Shown one piece after another: positions 33,395 to 43,571 of a stretch of 64,000 nt of DNA (position 1 is its first letter; each line of letters starts with the position of its first letter). Origin of the DNA: Polaromonas sp. JS666 (GTDB lineage: Bacteria; Pseudomonadota; Gammaproteobacteria; Burkholderiales; Burkholderiaceae_C); the NCBI RefSeq assembly GCF_900103405.1, contig NZ_FNHX01000005.1, positions 374,845 to 438,844 of the forward strand, in the 5' to 3' direction. Position numbers and translations under genes: made by a program. Below the pieces are notes generated by a model. The model saw nothing but the letters and a program-made list of their open reading frames with translations. It was not told the DNA's origin and did no database searches.

Positions 33395-34336
33395 TCAGAA
33401 CGGCGGCATGCCGGCCGCCGAGGCGGCGTTTTCAATCGGCACCGCAAAGCCTATGCCGACAAAGGTGCGCTGCTGGTTGGGATTGAAGATGGCGGTGACG
33501 ATGCCGACCACCTCGCCGTCCATGGTGACCAGCGGGCCGCCGGAGTTGCCGGGGTTGGCCGCGGCATCGAACTGGATCAGGTTGCTCATCATCTGCTTGC
33601 CTTCGGGCGAGCGGAAGTTGCGCTTGAGGCCGGAAATGACGCCCTGCGAGGCCGAGGGGCCTATGCCGAAGGGGTAGCCCACGGCCATGACCTGGTCGCC
33701 GGGGGCCAGGTCGGCGGTGGAGCGCATGGTGGCGGCGATCAGGTCGTCGGGGATTTTGTGCGCCTGCAGCACGGCCAGGTCGTTCTCGGGCTGCACGCCG
33801 GTGATGCTGGCGGTGGACTCCAGCCCGTCGGCAAAGGTGACCTTGATGATCTGGGCGTTCTGCACCACATGCAGGTTGGTCAGGATGATGCCCTTGTCGA
33901 CAATCACCACGCCGGTGCCCACGCTGCGCTGCTCGGTATCTTCCTTGCCGTCCTTGTCCTTGCCCAGGCCGGTGATGCGCACCACCGAGGGGATGATGGT
34001 GTCGTACGCCTTGGTGCCGGGCGAGGGCAGCACCGTGGTCTCCAGGGTCTTGAGCACGGCCGCGTTGATGTCTTCCTGGGTCAGCTTGCGGGCCGGGTGG
34101 CGCAGCGGCGAGGAAAAGCTGATCGCCAGCAGCAGGGCCAGCAGGCCGACCACGGACCACAGCAGGTAGAGCTGGTGGCGCGCCAGGTAGCCGGCCAGGC
34201 GGGCGGCGCGGGGGAAGCGGGAAGGTGGGGTGGGGGGGATGGCCTCGGCGCTGGTTTCGTCGGGTGCTTGCGCGCCCTCATCACCCGCGCCCTTGGCCGG
34301 ACGGTTTGAACTGCTGTAAAGGGCTGGCCTGCGCAT
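33395..34336 (-). CDS. Membrane-anchored S1C (HtrA/Deg-like) serine protease without PDZ
   Basis: A 313-residue protein. A Pro-rich cytoplasmic start, one transmembrane helix ('LYLLWSVVGLLALLLAISF'), then a chymotrypsin-fold domain with the triad H156 ('LTNLHVV'), D186 ('ENDLAVL') and S265 ('NPGNSGGPL'). There is no PDZ domain; the sequence stops at the end of the protease fold. It is on the same strand as the MoxR operon, 33 bases before moxR, so it may be co-expressed. This suggests an envelope quality-control role. Confidence 0.92.
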   Translation of the reverse strand: MRRPALYSSSNRPAKGAGDEGAQAPDETSAEAIPPTPPSRFPRAARLAGYLARHQLYLLWSVVGLLALLLAISFSSPLRHPARKLTQEDINAAVLKTLETTVLPSPGTKAYDTIIPSVVRITGLGKDKDGKEDTEQRSVGTGVVIVDKGIILTNLHVVQNAQIIKVTFADGLESTASITGVQPENDLAVLQAHKIPDDLIAATMRSTADLAPGDQVMAVGYPFGIGPSASQGVISGLKRNFRSPEGKQMMSNLIQFDAAANPGNSGGPLVTMDGEVVGIVTAIFNPNQQRTFVGIGFAVPIENAASAAGMPPF

Positions 34337-34525
34337 CCGTTCACCTCTGGGGTCAAAGTGTCAAAACCGGGCTGGTACGGGAGCGAGCGCCCCCCTGTTC
34401 ACAGATGCACCGTATCACGATTTTCGCAACCATGCACGGGATTTGGCTATCCGCAGAAAGGGCTTTGTAAAGTGGCCACTTCTGCCCCTGCAAGAGGGGG
34501 GACCTGGAGGTTTTGTGAGCGGCTG

Positions 34526-35386
34526 TTAGCGCCCGGGGGAGTCCGGGGGACTGCGCAGCAGCGTCAGGGCCAGCGCGGCCGAGGCCAGCATCAGGAACAG
34601 GCTGACCGCATTGAGCGCCGGCGTCGCGCCTTCGCGCATGCGGCCGTACATCATGACGGTCAGGGGAGAGTCGGAGCCGACCAGCATCAGCGTGGTGTTG
34701 AAGTTCTCAAACGACATCAGGAAAGAGATAGCCGCAGCGCCGACCAGCGCGGGTTTCAGGTAGGGCAGGGTGATGGTGGTGAAGACGGCGGCGCGCGAGG
34801 CGCCCAGGTTGTAGGCGGCTTCTTCCAGGGTGATGTCAAAACGTTTCAGGCGCGCGGTGATGATGAGCGTGGCGATGGAGACGATGTAGGAAAACTGGCC
34901 TATCACCACCAGCGGCAGGCCGGGGCGCAAAAAGTCCAGTTCCAGGCCCCACCAGCTGTCGGCCAGCTGCGCCAGGCGGCTGGCAAAGGCCAGGATGGAG
35001 ATGCCCAAAATCACGCCCGGGATCACCAGCGGCGCCAGCATCAGGAAGGACAAGGCCTGCTTGCCCGGGAAGCGGGCGCGTTCGATCAAAAAGGCATTGG
35101 TGGTGCCGACCAGCACGGCCAGCACGGTGACCCAGGCGGCCACCACCACGCTGGTCCAGAGGCTGGCCAGCAGCGGGCCGTCGGCAAACAGGCCGGTGCG
35201 GCCGGGCTTGCCGCCGAAAAACCAGTCCAGCGTGAAACCGCGCCAGGGCGGTGCCGGGTAGGGCGCGTCGTTAAAGGCGAATACCGCCACCACCCCCAGC
35301 GGCAAAAACAAAAAGGCAAAAAACGCCAGGGCATAAGCCACCGTGCCGGCGCGCAGCCAGGCGGGGCGGGGTAGGGAGGCGATCAT
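34526..35386 (-). CDS. ABC transporter permease, PotC/PotI type
   Basis: A 286-residue inner-membrane permease with six helices ('LAFFAFLFLPLGVVAVFAF' first) and EAA loop 'LEEAAYNLGASRAAVFTTI'. It is the last gene of the second polyamine-type operon, 16 bases after the partner permease. A large periplasmic loop lies between helices 1 and 2 ('FGGKPGRTGLFADG'). Confidence 0.93.
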   Translation of the reverse strand: MIASLPRPAWLRAGTVAYALAFFAFLFLPLGVVAVFAFNDAPYPAPPWRGFTLDWFFGGKPGRTGLFADGPLLASLWTSVVVAAWVTVLAVLVGTTNAFLIERARFPGKQALSFLMLAPLVIPGVILGISILAFASRLAQLADSWWGLELDFLRPGLPLVVIGQFSYIVSIATLIITARLKRFDITLEEAAYNLGASRAAVFTTITLPYLKPALVGAAAISFLMSFENFNTTLMLVGSDSPLTVMMYGRMREGATPALNAVSLFLMLASAALALTLLRSPPDSPGR

Positions 35387-35402
35387 GCGGTGTGCTCCAT
35401 GG

Positions 35403-36308
35403 TCATGAACGCCGCATGACTTCGCCGAACTTCTGGCCCGTCAGTTTCAGGCCCAGCCAGACGATGGCGGTCGATAGCCCCAGCAGCAAAAAGCCAAAGG
35501 CCGCGCCCTGTTCCCAGTTAAAGCGCGTGATGAACTGGGTGTAGATCTGTTCGGTGAACCACAGCGAGTTTTTGCCGCCCAGCAGGGTGGGCGTGAGGTA
35601 GTTGCCCAGGGTCAGCATAAAGACCACGATGCAGCCGGCCAGTATGCCGGGTGCGGCATGCGGGATGACGATTTGCCACAGGATGGAAGGGCCGTTGCCG
35701 CCCAGGTCGTAGGCGGCTTCCACCAGCGAGTCGTCCAGGCTTTCGAGCGCGCTGATCAGCGGCACCACCATGAACAGCATGGAGGTGTAGACCAGGCCGA
35801 CCAGGATGGTGGCGTCGCGGTAGAGCAGCTCCACCGGCGCATCGGTGATACCCAGTTGCACCAGCACGGCCGGCAGCACGCCGGATTCGCGCAGCAAAAT
35901 CATCCAGCCCAGGGTGCGCACGGTTTCGCTGACCCAGAAGGGAATCAAACACATCACCAGCAGCAGCGACTTGGCGCGCCCGCGCACCAGCTTGGCAATG
36001 GTCCAGGCGATGGGGAAGGCCAGCAGCAGCGTGATGGCTGTGGCCAGGATGGACATCAGCGCCGTGCGCACAAAGGTGTGCCAGTACAGCGGCTCCTCGA
36101 CAAAGGTGCGGTACTGCGCCAGGCTGGGCGCGTATTCGCGCGGGGCCACGCGCACGCGCAGCGAAAGCACGGCCAGGTCGATGTGCGGCAGCACGATCAG
36201 GCCCAGCAGCCAGACCAGGGCCGGCGCCAGCAGCAGGAACAGCACCAGCCTGGCCTGGGCCCGGCCGCCTGAACCAGGCGCTGAGGGCAGGACGGCCGCG
36301 GCTTGCAT
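35403..36308 (-). CDS. ABC transporter permease, PotB/PotH type
   Basis: A 301-residue permease. First helix 'LVLFLLLAPALVWLLGLIV', later 'MFMVVPLISALESLDDSLVE' and EAA loop 'LVEAAYDLGGNGPSILWQIV'. It lies 7 bases after the ATPase gene. With the PotC-type permease it forms the heterodimeric channel. Confidence 0.93.
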   Translation of the reverse strand: MQAAAVLPSAPGSGGRAQARLVLFLLLAPALVWLLGLIVLPHIDLAVLSLRVRVAPREYAPSLAQYRTFVEEPLYWHTFVRTALMSILATAITLLLAFPIAWTIAKLVRGRAKSLLLVMCLIPFWVSETVRTLGWMILLRESGVLPAVLVQLGITDAPVELLYRDATILVGLVYTSMLFMVVPLISALESLDDSLVEAAYDLGGNGPSILWQIVIPHAAPGILAGCIVVFMLTLGNYLTPTLLGGKNSLWFTEQIYTQFITRFNWEQGAAFGFLLLGLSTAIVWLGLKLTGQKFGEVMRRS

Positions 36309-36315
36309 GGCGGCC

Positions 36316-37416
36316 TCAGGCGTTGCCGAAGCAGACGGCCTGCTCGGGGTCGAAGCTGAAGGCCACGGTCTCGCCTATGCGCAGGTCGGCGAAGCGCCCG
36401 GTCTGCGGCAGGGCGATGCGGAACTCGGTGCGGCTGGCGGTTTCGCGCAGCAGCACGGCCGAGTTGGCGCCGTCGAACAGCAGGCTTTCCACCTGGCCGG
36501 CGTACACCGTGTGGTTGGACGGCAGCTCGGTCGCGTCGCGCGCCAGGCTGATGGCCTCGGGCCGCACAAAGGCCTGCACTGCCTGGCCCGGCTGCAGCCG
36601 GCCGGCGGCGCGCGCGCGCAGGGCCAGGCCCTCGCCGCTGGTGAGCTTGACCACGCTGCCGGCTTCCGCGCCCGCGGCGCCGGTGCTGCCCGTGAGCTTG
36701 TTGTTGGCGCCCACAAAACCCGCCACAAACGGGGTTTGCGGCTGGTAATACAGCTGCTGCGGCGTGCCGAGTTGCTCAAAGCTGCCGGCGTTCATCACGG
36801 CCACGTGGTCGGACAGCACCAGGGCCTCGGACTGGTCGTGGGTGATGTAGACAAAGGTGGTGCCGAAGGCCGCCTGCAGCTGCTTGAGCTCGACCTTCAT
36901 GTGCTCGCGCAGCTTCAGGTCCAGCGCGCCCAGCGGTTCGTCGAGCAGCAGCAGCGTGGGCTCCAGCACCAGGCTGCGCGCGATGGCCACGCGCTGTCGC
37001 TGCCCGCCCGAGAGCTGGTCCACACGCTTGTCCTGCATGCCGGGCAGGCTCACGCGCTCCAGCATGGCACCCACCTTGGCCGCGATGTCGATGCGCGACA
37101 GGCCGCGCCGCGCCAGGCCGTAGCCGACGTTCTCGCCGACCGACATCATGGGAAACAGCGCCAGGTGCTGGAACACCATGTTGACCGGCCGCTGGTTGGG
37201 CGGCACGCCGTTCATGGGCTTGCCGCCTATGTGGATCTGGCCCGCGTCGGGCGACAGAAAGCCCGCGATCATGCGCAGCAGCGTGGTCTTGCCGCAGCCC
37301 GAGGGGCCGAGGATGGAGAAAAAGCTGCCGCGCTCCACCGTGAAGGACAAATCCTTCACGGCGGGCTGGCCGGCGTAGGTTTTACCGACGTGCTCGGCTT
37401 GCAAATCCGCGTGCAT
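36316..37416 (-). CDS. ABC transporter ATP-binding protein, PotA/PotG type
   Basis: A 366-residue ATPase: Walker A 'GPSGCGKTT', 'VFQHLALFPMM' Q-loop, signature '[15 protein letters not shown]', Walker B 'LLLLDEPLGALD', switch His 'YITHDQSEALV', then a TOBE domain from about 240. Typical of spermidine/putrescine importers. It lies after the binding-protein gene across a 157-base gap that holds a palindromic repeat. Confidence 0.95.
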   Translation of the reverse strand: MHADLQAEHVGKTYAGQPAVKDLSFTVERGSFFSILGPSGCGKTTLLRMIAGFLSPDAGQIHIGGKPMNGVPPNQRPVNMVFQHLALFPMMSVGENVGYGLARRGLSRIDIAAKVGAMLERVSLPGMQDKRVDQLSGGQRQRVAIARSLVLEPTLLLLDEPLGALDLKLREHMKVELKQLQAAFGTTFVYITHDQSEALVLSDHVAVMNAGSFEQLGTPQQLYYQPQTPFVAGFVGANNKLTGSTGAAGAEAGSVVKLTSGEGLALRARAAGRLQPGQAVQAFVRPEAISLARDATELPSNHTVYAGQVESLLFDGANSAVLLRETASRTEFRIALPQTGRFADLRIGETVAFSFDPEQAVCFGNA

Positions 37417-37494
37417 GGGTGGACGTGCCTGCTTTAGTTATCTACCGCGCGCGCCAGCGGACGGGTGCTTGCACACAAAGAGCGAAAGGCCAGT

Positions 37495-37570
37495 GAAAGC
37501 GCGGAACCGGCTTTGCCGGGCCGCAGCTTTCGTCCCCCTGGGGGGAAGGCGCGAAGCGACTCAGGGGGGC
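37495..37570. repeat. Palindromic repeat, copy B, directly 3' of a binding-protein gene
   Basis: Main hairpin: GAAAGC (37495-37500) with GCTTTC (37526-37531), GCGG with CCGC, and ACCGGC-TTT-GCCGG. Compared with copy A (5331) the outer pairs change from CGACAGC/GCTGTCG to GAAAGC/GCTTTC and the inner from CTGGC/GCCAG to CCGGC/GCCGG, so both sides of the stem change together. A C-run/G-run palindrome follows (37534-37545). The element ends 3 bases before the binding-protein stop codon on the minus strand. Confidence 0.8.
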
Positions 37571-37573
37571 TAC

Positions 37574-38650
37574 TCAATTAGCTGCCTTGATGCGGTCCAG
37601 CACGCGGCCTTCGATGTCTTCGATGCCGGCTGGGACAGCGGGATACCACTTGACGTTTTTCAGCGCGGCTTCGGGGAAGCTGGCGGCGAACTGGGCCTTG
37701 AGCTTGGGGTCGGCCAGCTGGTCGGCACCCTTGGAGGCGGTGAAGTTGCCGGCCGAGCCCGCGACCTTGGCGGCGATTTCAGGGCGCATGTTGAAGTTGA
37801 TCCAGGCGTAGGCGGCGGCATCGTTGCGGCCCTTGGCGGGGATGGCGAAGGTGTCTATCCAGCCCAGCGCGCCGGACTTGGGCGCGATGTACTGGATCTC
37901 GGGTTTCTCGGCGTTGAGCTTCCAGCCGCCGGTGTCCCACATCATGGCGCCCACGACCTCGCCGGCGCGCATGCCGTTGAGCAGCTGGTCCTTGTTGTCC
38001 CAGTAGAACTTGATGTTGCTCTTGCAGGCGACCATGGTCTTGCCGACTTCGTCCATCAGCGCACCGTAGGCTTTCGGGTCCTTGTAGAGCGCAAACGGGT
38101 CCTTGCCGGAAGCGAAGGCAAAGGCCAGCAGGGTGGGGCGTTTGAGGCGCATGGCGGTCTTGCCCTTGACGTCGGCCTTGCAGAGGTCGGGGTAGTCCGT
38201 CATCTTGGCCAGCTTGGTGTTGACGACCAGGCCGTCGGTGCCCCAGATGTGCGGCAGGCCGTAGACCTTGCCGTCCAGCGTGGTGTTCTTTTTGGTGGCC
38301 TCCAGCATGGAGGGGATAAAGAGCTCGGACTTGATCTTGCTGAGGTCCATGGGCTTGTAGATGCCGAATTCCTGCTGCGGGCCGGTGATGCGGTCCTGCG
38401 AGGGCTGGGCCAGGTCAAAGCCGGCGCCGCCGGTGGCGCGCAGCTTGGAGATCATCTCTTCGTTGTTCGAGAGGGTCAGCTCGACGTCGATGCCGGTTTC
38501 CTTCTTGAACTGCGCCACGACGTCGGCCGGCACATAGTCGGCCCAGGTGATCAAGCGCAGCTTCTGGTCTTGCGCCCAGGCGGCGCCACTGAGGCTGGAG
38601 GCGAGCAGGCCGGCGCCGAAAATCTGGCTCATCAGGCGGGATAATTTCAT
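37574..38650 (-). CDS. ABC transporter substrate-binding protein (PotD/PotF-like)
   Basis: A 358-residue periplasmic receptor with signal peptide ('SQIFGAGLLASSLSGAAWAQ'). Polyamine-family motifs: 'RLITWADYVPADVVAQFKKE', 'GAGFDLAQPSQDRI', 'GLPHIWGTDGLVV', 'VVGAMMWDTGGWK', and an end like the PotD C-lobe ('EAALKNVKWYPAVP'). Likely ligand putrescine or spermidine, by homology only. First gene of the operon; GGAAAG lies before its ATG. A palindromic repeat begins right after the stop. Confidence 0.92.
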   Translation of the reverse strand: MKLSRLMSQIFGAGLLASSLSGAAWAQDQKLRLITWADYVPADVVAQFKKETGIDVELTLSNNEEMISKLRATGGAGFDLAQPSQDRITGPQQEFGIYKPMDLSKIKSELFIPSMLEATKKNTTLDGKVYGLPHIWGTDGLVVNTKLAKMTDYPDLCKADVKGKTAMRLKRPTLLAFAFASGKDPFALYKDPKAYGALMDEVGKTMVACKSNIKFYWDNKDQLLNGMRAGEVVGAMMWDTGGWKLNAEKPEIQYIAPKSGALGWIDTFAIPAKGRNDAAAYAWINFNMRPEIAAKVAGSAGNFTASKGADQLADPKLKAQFAASFPEAALKNVKWYPAVPAGIEDIEGRVLDRIKAAN

Positions 38651-38871
38651 TTGGCTTTCCTTTGTTATGTCGAGTGGGACGGGTTGACGAAAGGGGATCA
38701 GCTGAAAAGAAACCGGGGCGAAAACCGGGGGCCCGTGAGGGGCTGTTCCGCCTGAAAAAAAGCATAGGGTGTCCCGATTTCATTTCTGTGTCAACATCTT
38801 CATCAGGGGCTTGGCTCTTTTTCCCCTGGCTTCCCTCTCTTGACCGCACCCCCTTTGCACCCCTTTAGCGC

Positions 38872-39717
38872 ATGACTTTCTGGATAGACACGCATTGCCA
38901 CCTGGACGCCGGGGAACTGGCTGCCGACGTGGACGCGGTGCGCGCGCGCGCCGCCGCGAACGGGGTGGCGCACTGCGTGATCCCGGCCGTCGGGGTGTTT
39001 AACTTCGAGGCGGTGCGGCTGCTGGCGCACCGGTTTGCGGACAGCTATGCGCTGGGCATACACCCGCTGTGCGTGCCGCAGGCGCGCGATGAAGACCTGC
39101 AGGCGCTGGACGCGGAGCTGGCCCTCAGGCGCGGCGACCCGCGGCTGGTGGCGGTCGGGGAAATCGGCCTCGATTATTTTGTGCCGGCGCTCACTGAAAG
39201 CCCTATGCGCGAGCGCCAGGAGTTTTTCTACCGCGAGCAGCTCAAGCTGGCGCGCAAGCACGGCCTGCCGGTGATCCTGCATGTGCGGCGCTCGGCCGAC
39301 AAGCTGCTCAAGCATTTGCGCGAGCTGGCGCCCGAGGGCGGCTGGCAGGGCATAGGCCATGCCTTTAACGGCAGCGACCAGCAGGCGGGCGAGTTCCTCA
39401 AGCTGGGCTTCAAGCTGGGCTTTGGCGGCGCGGTGACCTTTGAGCCGGCGCGCCAGTTGAGGCGCCTGGCGGTGGAGTTGCCGCTGCAGGCACTGGTGAT
39501 GGAAACCGATTCGCCCGACATCCCGCCGCACTGGGTGTACACCACGGCGGCCGAGCGCGAGGCCGGCAAGCCGCAGGGCCGCAACGAGCCGGGCGAGCTG
39601 CCGCGCATCGCGCAGCAGGTAGCCGGGCTGCGTGGCATCAGCGAGGAAGCGTTGGCGGCCGCCACCACGGCCAATGCCCTGCAGGCCTTGCCGGGCCTCA
39701 AGGCGCTGCTCGCATGA
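38872..39717 (+). CDS. tatD: TatD-family metal-dependent deoxyribonuclease
   Basis: A 281-residue TIM-barrel hydrolase. Metal ligands: 'WIDTHCHLDAG' (His-x-His), 'AVGEIGLDYF' (Glu), 'PVILHVRRSADKLL' (His), 'GIGHAFNGS' (His) and 'METDSPDIPPHW' (Asp). TatD enzymes are 3'-5' exonucleases/endonucleases used in DNA repair and turnover. The last 4 bases overlap the next start (ATGA), so it is coupled to the DNA glycosylase gene. Confidence 0.95.
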   Translation: MTFWIDTHCHLDAGELAADVDAVRARAAANGVAHCVIPAVGVFNFEAVRLLAHRFADSYALGIHPLCVPQARDEDLQALDAELALRRGDPRLVAVGEIGLDYFVPALTESPMRERQEFFYREQLKLARKHGLPVILHVRRSADKLLKHLRELAPEGGWQGIGHAFNGSDQQAGEFLKLGFKLGFGGAVTFEPARQLRRLAVELPLQALVMETDSPDIPPHWVYTTAAEREAGKPQGRNEPGELPRIAQQVAGLRGISEEALAAATTANALQALPGLKALLA

Positions 39718-40223
39718 AGGCTGTGCCACTGACCGGCCTGGCGCCGCTGGTGTCGGACCGCACCCGGCTGCTGGTGCTGGGCAGCTTTCCGGGCGCGGCC
39801 TCGCTGGCGGCGCAGCAGTATTACGGCCACCCGCAAAACCATTTCTGGAAAATCCTCAAGGCGCTGTGGCCGCCCGGCCCGGTGGACACCGGCCCGGATG
39901 CGTACCGGGCGCGCGGCGAGTGGCTGCTGTCCAAGGGCTTGGGCCTGTGGGATGTGTACGCGGCCTGCGAGCGCGAAGGCAGCCTGGACAGCGCGATCCG
40001 CAATGCCGAGGTCAACGACCTGGCAGGCCTGCGCCGGCTGTGCCCGGCGCTGGAAGCGATTGCCCACAACGGCGGGGAAAGCTTCAAGCATTCCAGGCAC
40101 ACCTTGGCGCTGGGCCTGCCGGTTTATAAATTGCCCTCGACCAGCCCGGCGAATGCCTCCTGGAGTTTTGAGCGCAAACTCGCGGCTTGGCGGGAAGTTT
40201 TTGAAAAACACGGACTGGTTTGA
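39714..40223 (+). CDS. DNA-deoxyinosine glycosylase (UDG superfamily, family 6-like)
   Basis: A 169-residue protein of the uracil-DNA glycosylase fold. Motif 1 is 'LVLGSFPGAASL', an Asn for the active site is in 'YYGHPQNHFWKIL', and motif 2 is 'LPSTSPANAS' at the end. This combination ('LGSFPG' with 'LPSTSPAN') is that of hypoxanthine-DNA glycosylases, which excise deoxyinosine from deaminated adenine, and their UDG relatives. Overlaps TatD upstream and the spermidine-synthase-like gene downstream (TGATG). Confidence 0.87.
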   Translation: MKAVPLTGLAPLVSDRTRLLVLGSFPGAASLAAQQYYGHPQNHFWKILKALWPPGPVDTGPDAYRARGEWLLSKGLGLWDVYAACEREGSLDSAIRNAEVNDLAGLRRLCPALEAIAHNGGESFKHSRHTLALGLPVYKLPSTSPANASWSFERKLAAWREVFEKHGLV

Positions 40224-40996
40224 TGCAAAGAAAAGAAGCGGCCAAAGAGAACACGGAACTTGAGTTACCCGAGGTCAATTTCTCGGATTACGGCGATGTG
40301 CGCTTTCTGCACCTGGGCACTGAATGGGTGCAGGGCTCCATGCTGCGCGACGCGCCCTATGACATCGAGCTGGAGTATGTGCAGCGCATGATGGCGGGCC
40401 TGCTGTTCATGGACGCCGCGGCCGTGCCCAAAAAGCACGCCATGCAGCTGGGCCTGGGCTCGGCCGCGCTGACCAAGTTCTGCTACAAAAAGCTGCGCAT
40501 GAAGACCACGGCGATTGAAATCAACCCGCAGGTGGTCACGGCCTGCCGGGTCTGGTTCAAGCTGCCGCGCGACGACCTGCGGCTGCACGTGATCGAGGCC
40601 GATGCCGCGGCCGAGATCAAAAAGCCGGCACACCAGGGCACGGTGGACTTGCTGCATGTGGACCTCTACGACCATGAGGCGGCCGCGCCGGTGCTGGACA
40701 GCGCCGATTTTTATGAAGACTGCCGCGGCCTGCTGGCCGAGAACGGCGTGATGACGGTGAACCTGTTCGGCCGCGATTCCAGCTATGTGCAGTCGCTGAG
40801 CAAGATCGCCGAGGCCTTCGGCCCCGAGGCGGTCTGGGCCTTCACGCCGACGCGCGAAGGCAACACCGTGGTGCTGGCCCAACAGGAGCCCACGCGGCCC
40901 GAGCGCGCCGCGCTCTTGCTGCAGGCCGGCGTGATCGAATCGCGCTGGGACCTGCCGGCCAAAAAGTGGCTGCGGCTGTTCAAGCCGGTGGCTTGA
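40223..40996 (+). CDS. Spermidine synthase-like (aminopropyltransferase fold) protein
   Basis: A 257-residue Rossmann-fold protein. Nucleotide-binding part: 'MQLGLGSAALTKFCYKKL', 'AIEINPQVVTACRVWF' (ribose acid Glu), 'VIEADAAAEIKK'. The catalytic region reads 'LLHVDLYDHEAAAPVL', keeping two aspartates of the D-x-x-D of SpeE but not the following P-x-G-P. The N-terminal domain is short. It may be an aminopropyltransferase or a related methyltransferase. ATG at 40223 overlaps the glycosylase stop. Confidence 0.78.
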   Translation: MQRKEAAKENTELELPEVNFSDYGDVRFLHLGTEWVQGSMLRDAPYDIELEYVQRMMAGLLFMDAAAVPKKHAMQLGLGSAALTKFCYKKLRMKTTAIEINPQVVTACRVWFKLPRDDLRLHVIEADAAAEIKKPAHQGTVDLLHVDLYDHEAAAPVLDSADFYEDCRGLLAENGVMTVNLFGRDSSYVQSLSKIAEAFGPEAVWAFTPTREGNTVVLAQQEPTRPERAALLLQAGVIESRWDLPAKKWLRLFKPVA

Positions 40997-41039
40997 GGCG
41001 GGTAACAAAAGCCCGGATGGATGGGGTACAGTGCCACCC

Positions 41040-42842
<1,803 letters not shown>

Positions 42843-42914
42843 GGGCGAACCCGCGGCCTTAACAAGGCCCGTGTTTCGGCCGTAAACCCATGTTGGAGAG
42901 GGCGATACCGAGGG

Positions 42915-42934
42915 TTTTCACGGCTTTTCACGGC
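42915..42934. repeat. Tandem 10-bp duplication upstream of tctB
   Basis: TTTTCACGGC occurs twice in direct succession (42915-42924 and 42925-42934). TTTCAC is also the complement of the GTGAAA core in the adjacent 11-bp repeats, so it may be part of the same regulatory array. Confidence 0.6.
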
Positions 42935-42948
42935 GCCCGGCCTTCCTG

Positions 42949-42992
42949 TAAGTGAGGGGTAAGCCAAAGATAAACGAAAGGTAAGTGAAAGC
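42949..42992. promoter_or_regulatory. Four direct repeats with exact 11-bp period upstream of tctBA
   Basis: TAAGTGAGGGG, TAAGCCAAAGA, TAAACGAAAGG and TAAGTGAAAGC follow one another without gap. TAA is at the same place in each and GAAAG/GAGGG near the end of each. An 11-bp period places sites on one face of DNA, as in OmpR/PhoB-type response-regulator boxes. TctD-type response regulators belong to that class, but no such gene is in the window. The array is about 80 bases upstream of the tctB start. Confidence 0.6.
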
Positions 42993-43072
42993 CACATGTC
43001 GGGGCAGGGGGATTGAATGCACAATCCAGCGATTCTTTCTTTTACTTTTATGTATGTATTGAGGAGACAGCC

Positions 43073-43558
43073 GTGAATATCAAGAGTCAAAAAGACTTTT
43101 TCTCCGGCCTCATGTTCATGGGCGTCGGCGTGGCGTTCGCATGGGGGGCTACGACCTATAACGTGGGCGAAGGCGCCCGCATGGGCCCCGGCTACTTCCC
43201 GCTGATGCTGGGCGTGCTGATGGCCATCCTGGGCGCGGCCATCACCTTCAAGGCGCTGGTGGTGGAAGCCGTCGGCGGCGACAAGATCGGCAAGTGGGCC
43301 TGGAAGCCGCTGGCCTACATCATCCTGGCCAACCTGATCTTCGGCGTGCTGCTGGGCGGCCTGCCCAGCATCAAGCTGCCCCCCATGGGCATGATCGTGG
43401 CCATCTACGCGCTGACCTTTATTTCCAGCATGGCCGAAGACGGCTGGAAAGTGAAAAACACCTTCATCCTTGCGACCGTGTTGGCCATCGGCAGCTACCT
43501 CGCCTTTGTCGTCCTGCTCAAGCTGCAGTTCCCGGTGTGGCCTTTCTTCATCGGCTAA
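43073..43558 (+). CDS. tctB: Tripartite tricarboxylate transporter small membrane subunit TctB
   Basis: A 161-residue inner-membrane protein with four helices: 'FFSGLMFMGVGVAFAWGA', 'YFPLMLGVLMAILGAAITF', 'PLAYIILANLIFGVLLGG' and 'LATVLAIGSYLAFVVLLKL'. It has 'ARMGPGYFP', the conserved TctB loop. The GTG at 43073 follows GAGGAGA at a good distance; earlier codons are not conserved. It precedes tctA by 13 bases. Confidence 0.92.
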   Translation: MNIKSQKDFFSGLMFMGVGVAFAWGATTYNVGEGARMGPGYFPLMLGVLMAILGAAITFKALVVEAVGGDKIGKWAWKPLAYIILANLIFGVLLGGLPSIKLPPMGMIVAIYALTFISSMAEDGWKVKNTFILATVLAIGSYLAFVVLLKLQFPVWPFFIG

Positions 43559-43571
43559 GGAGATATCAAAA

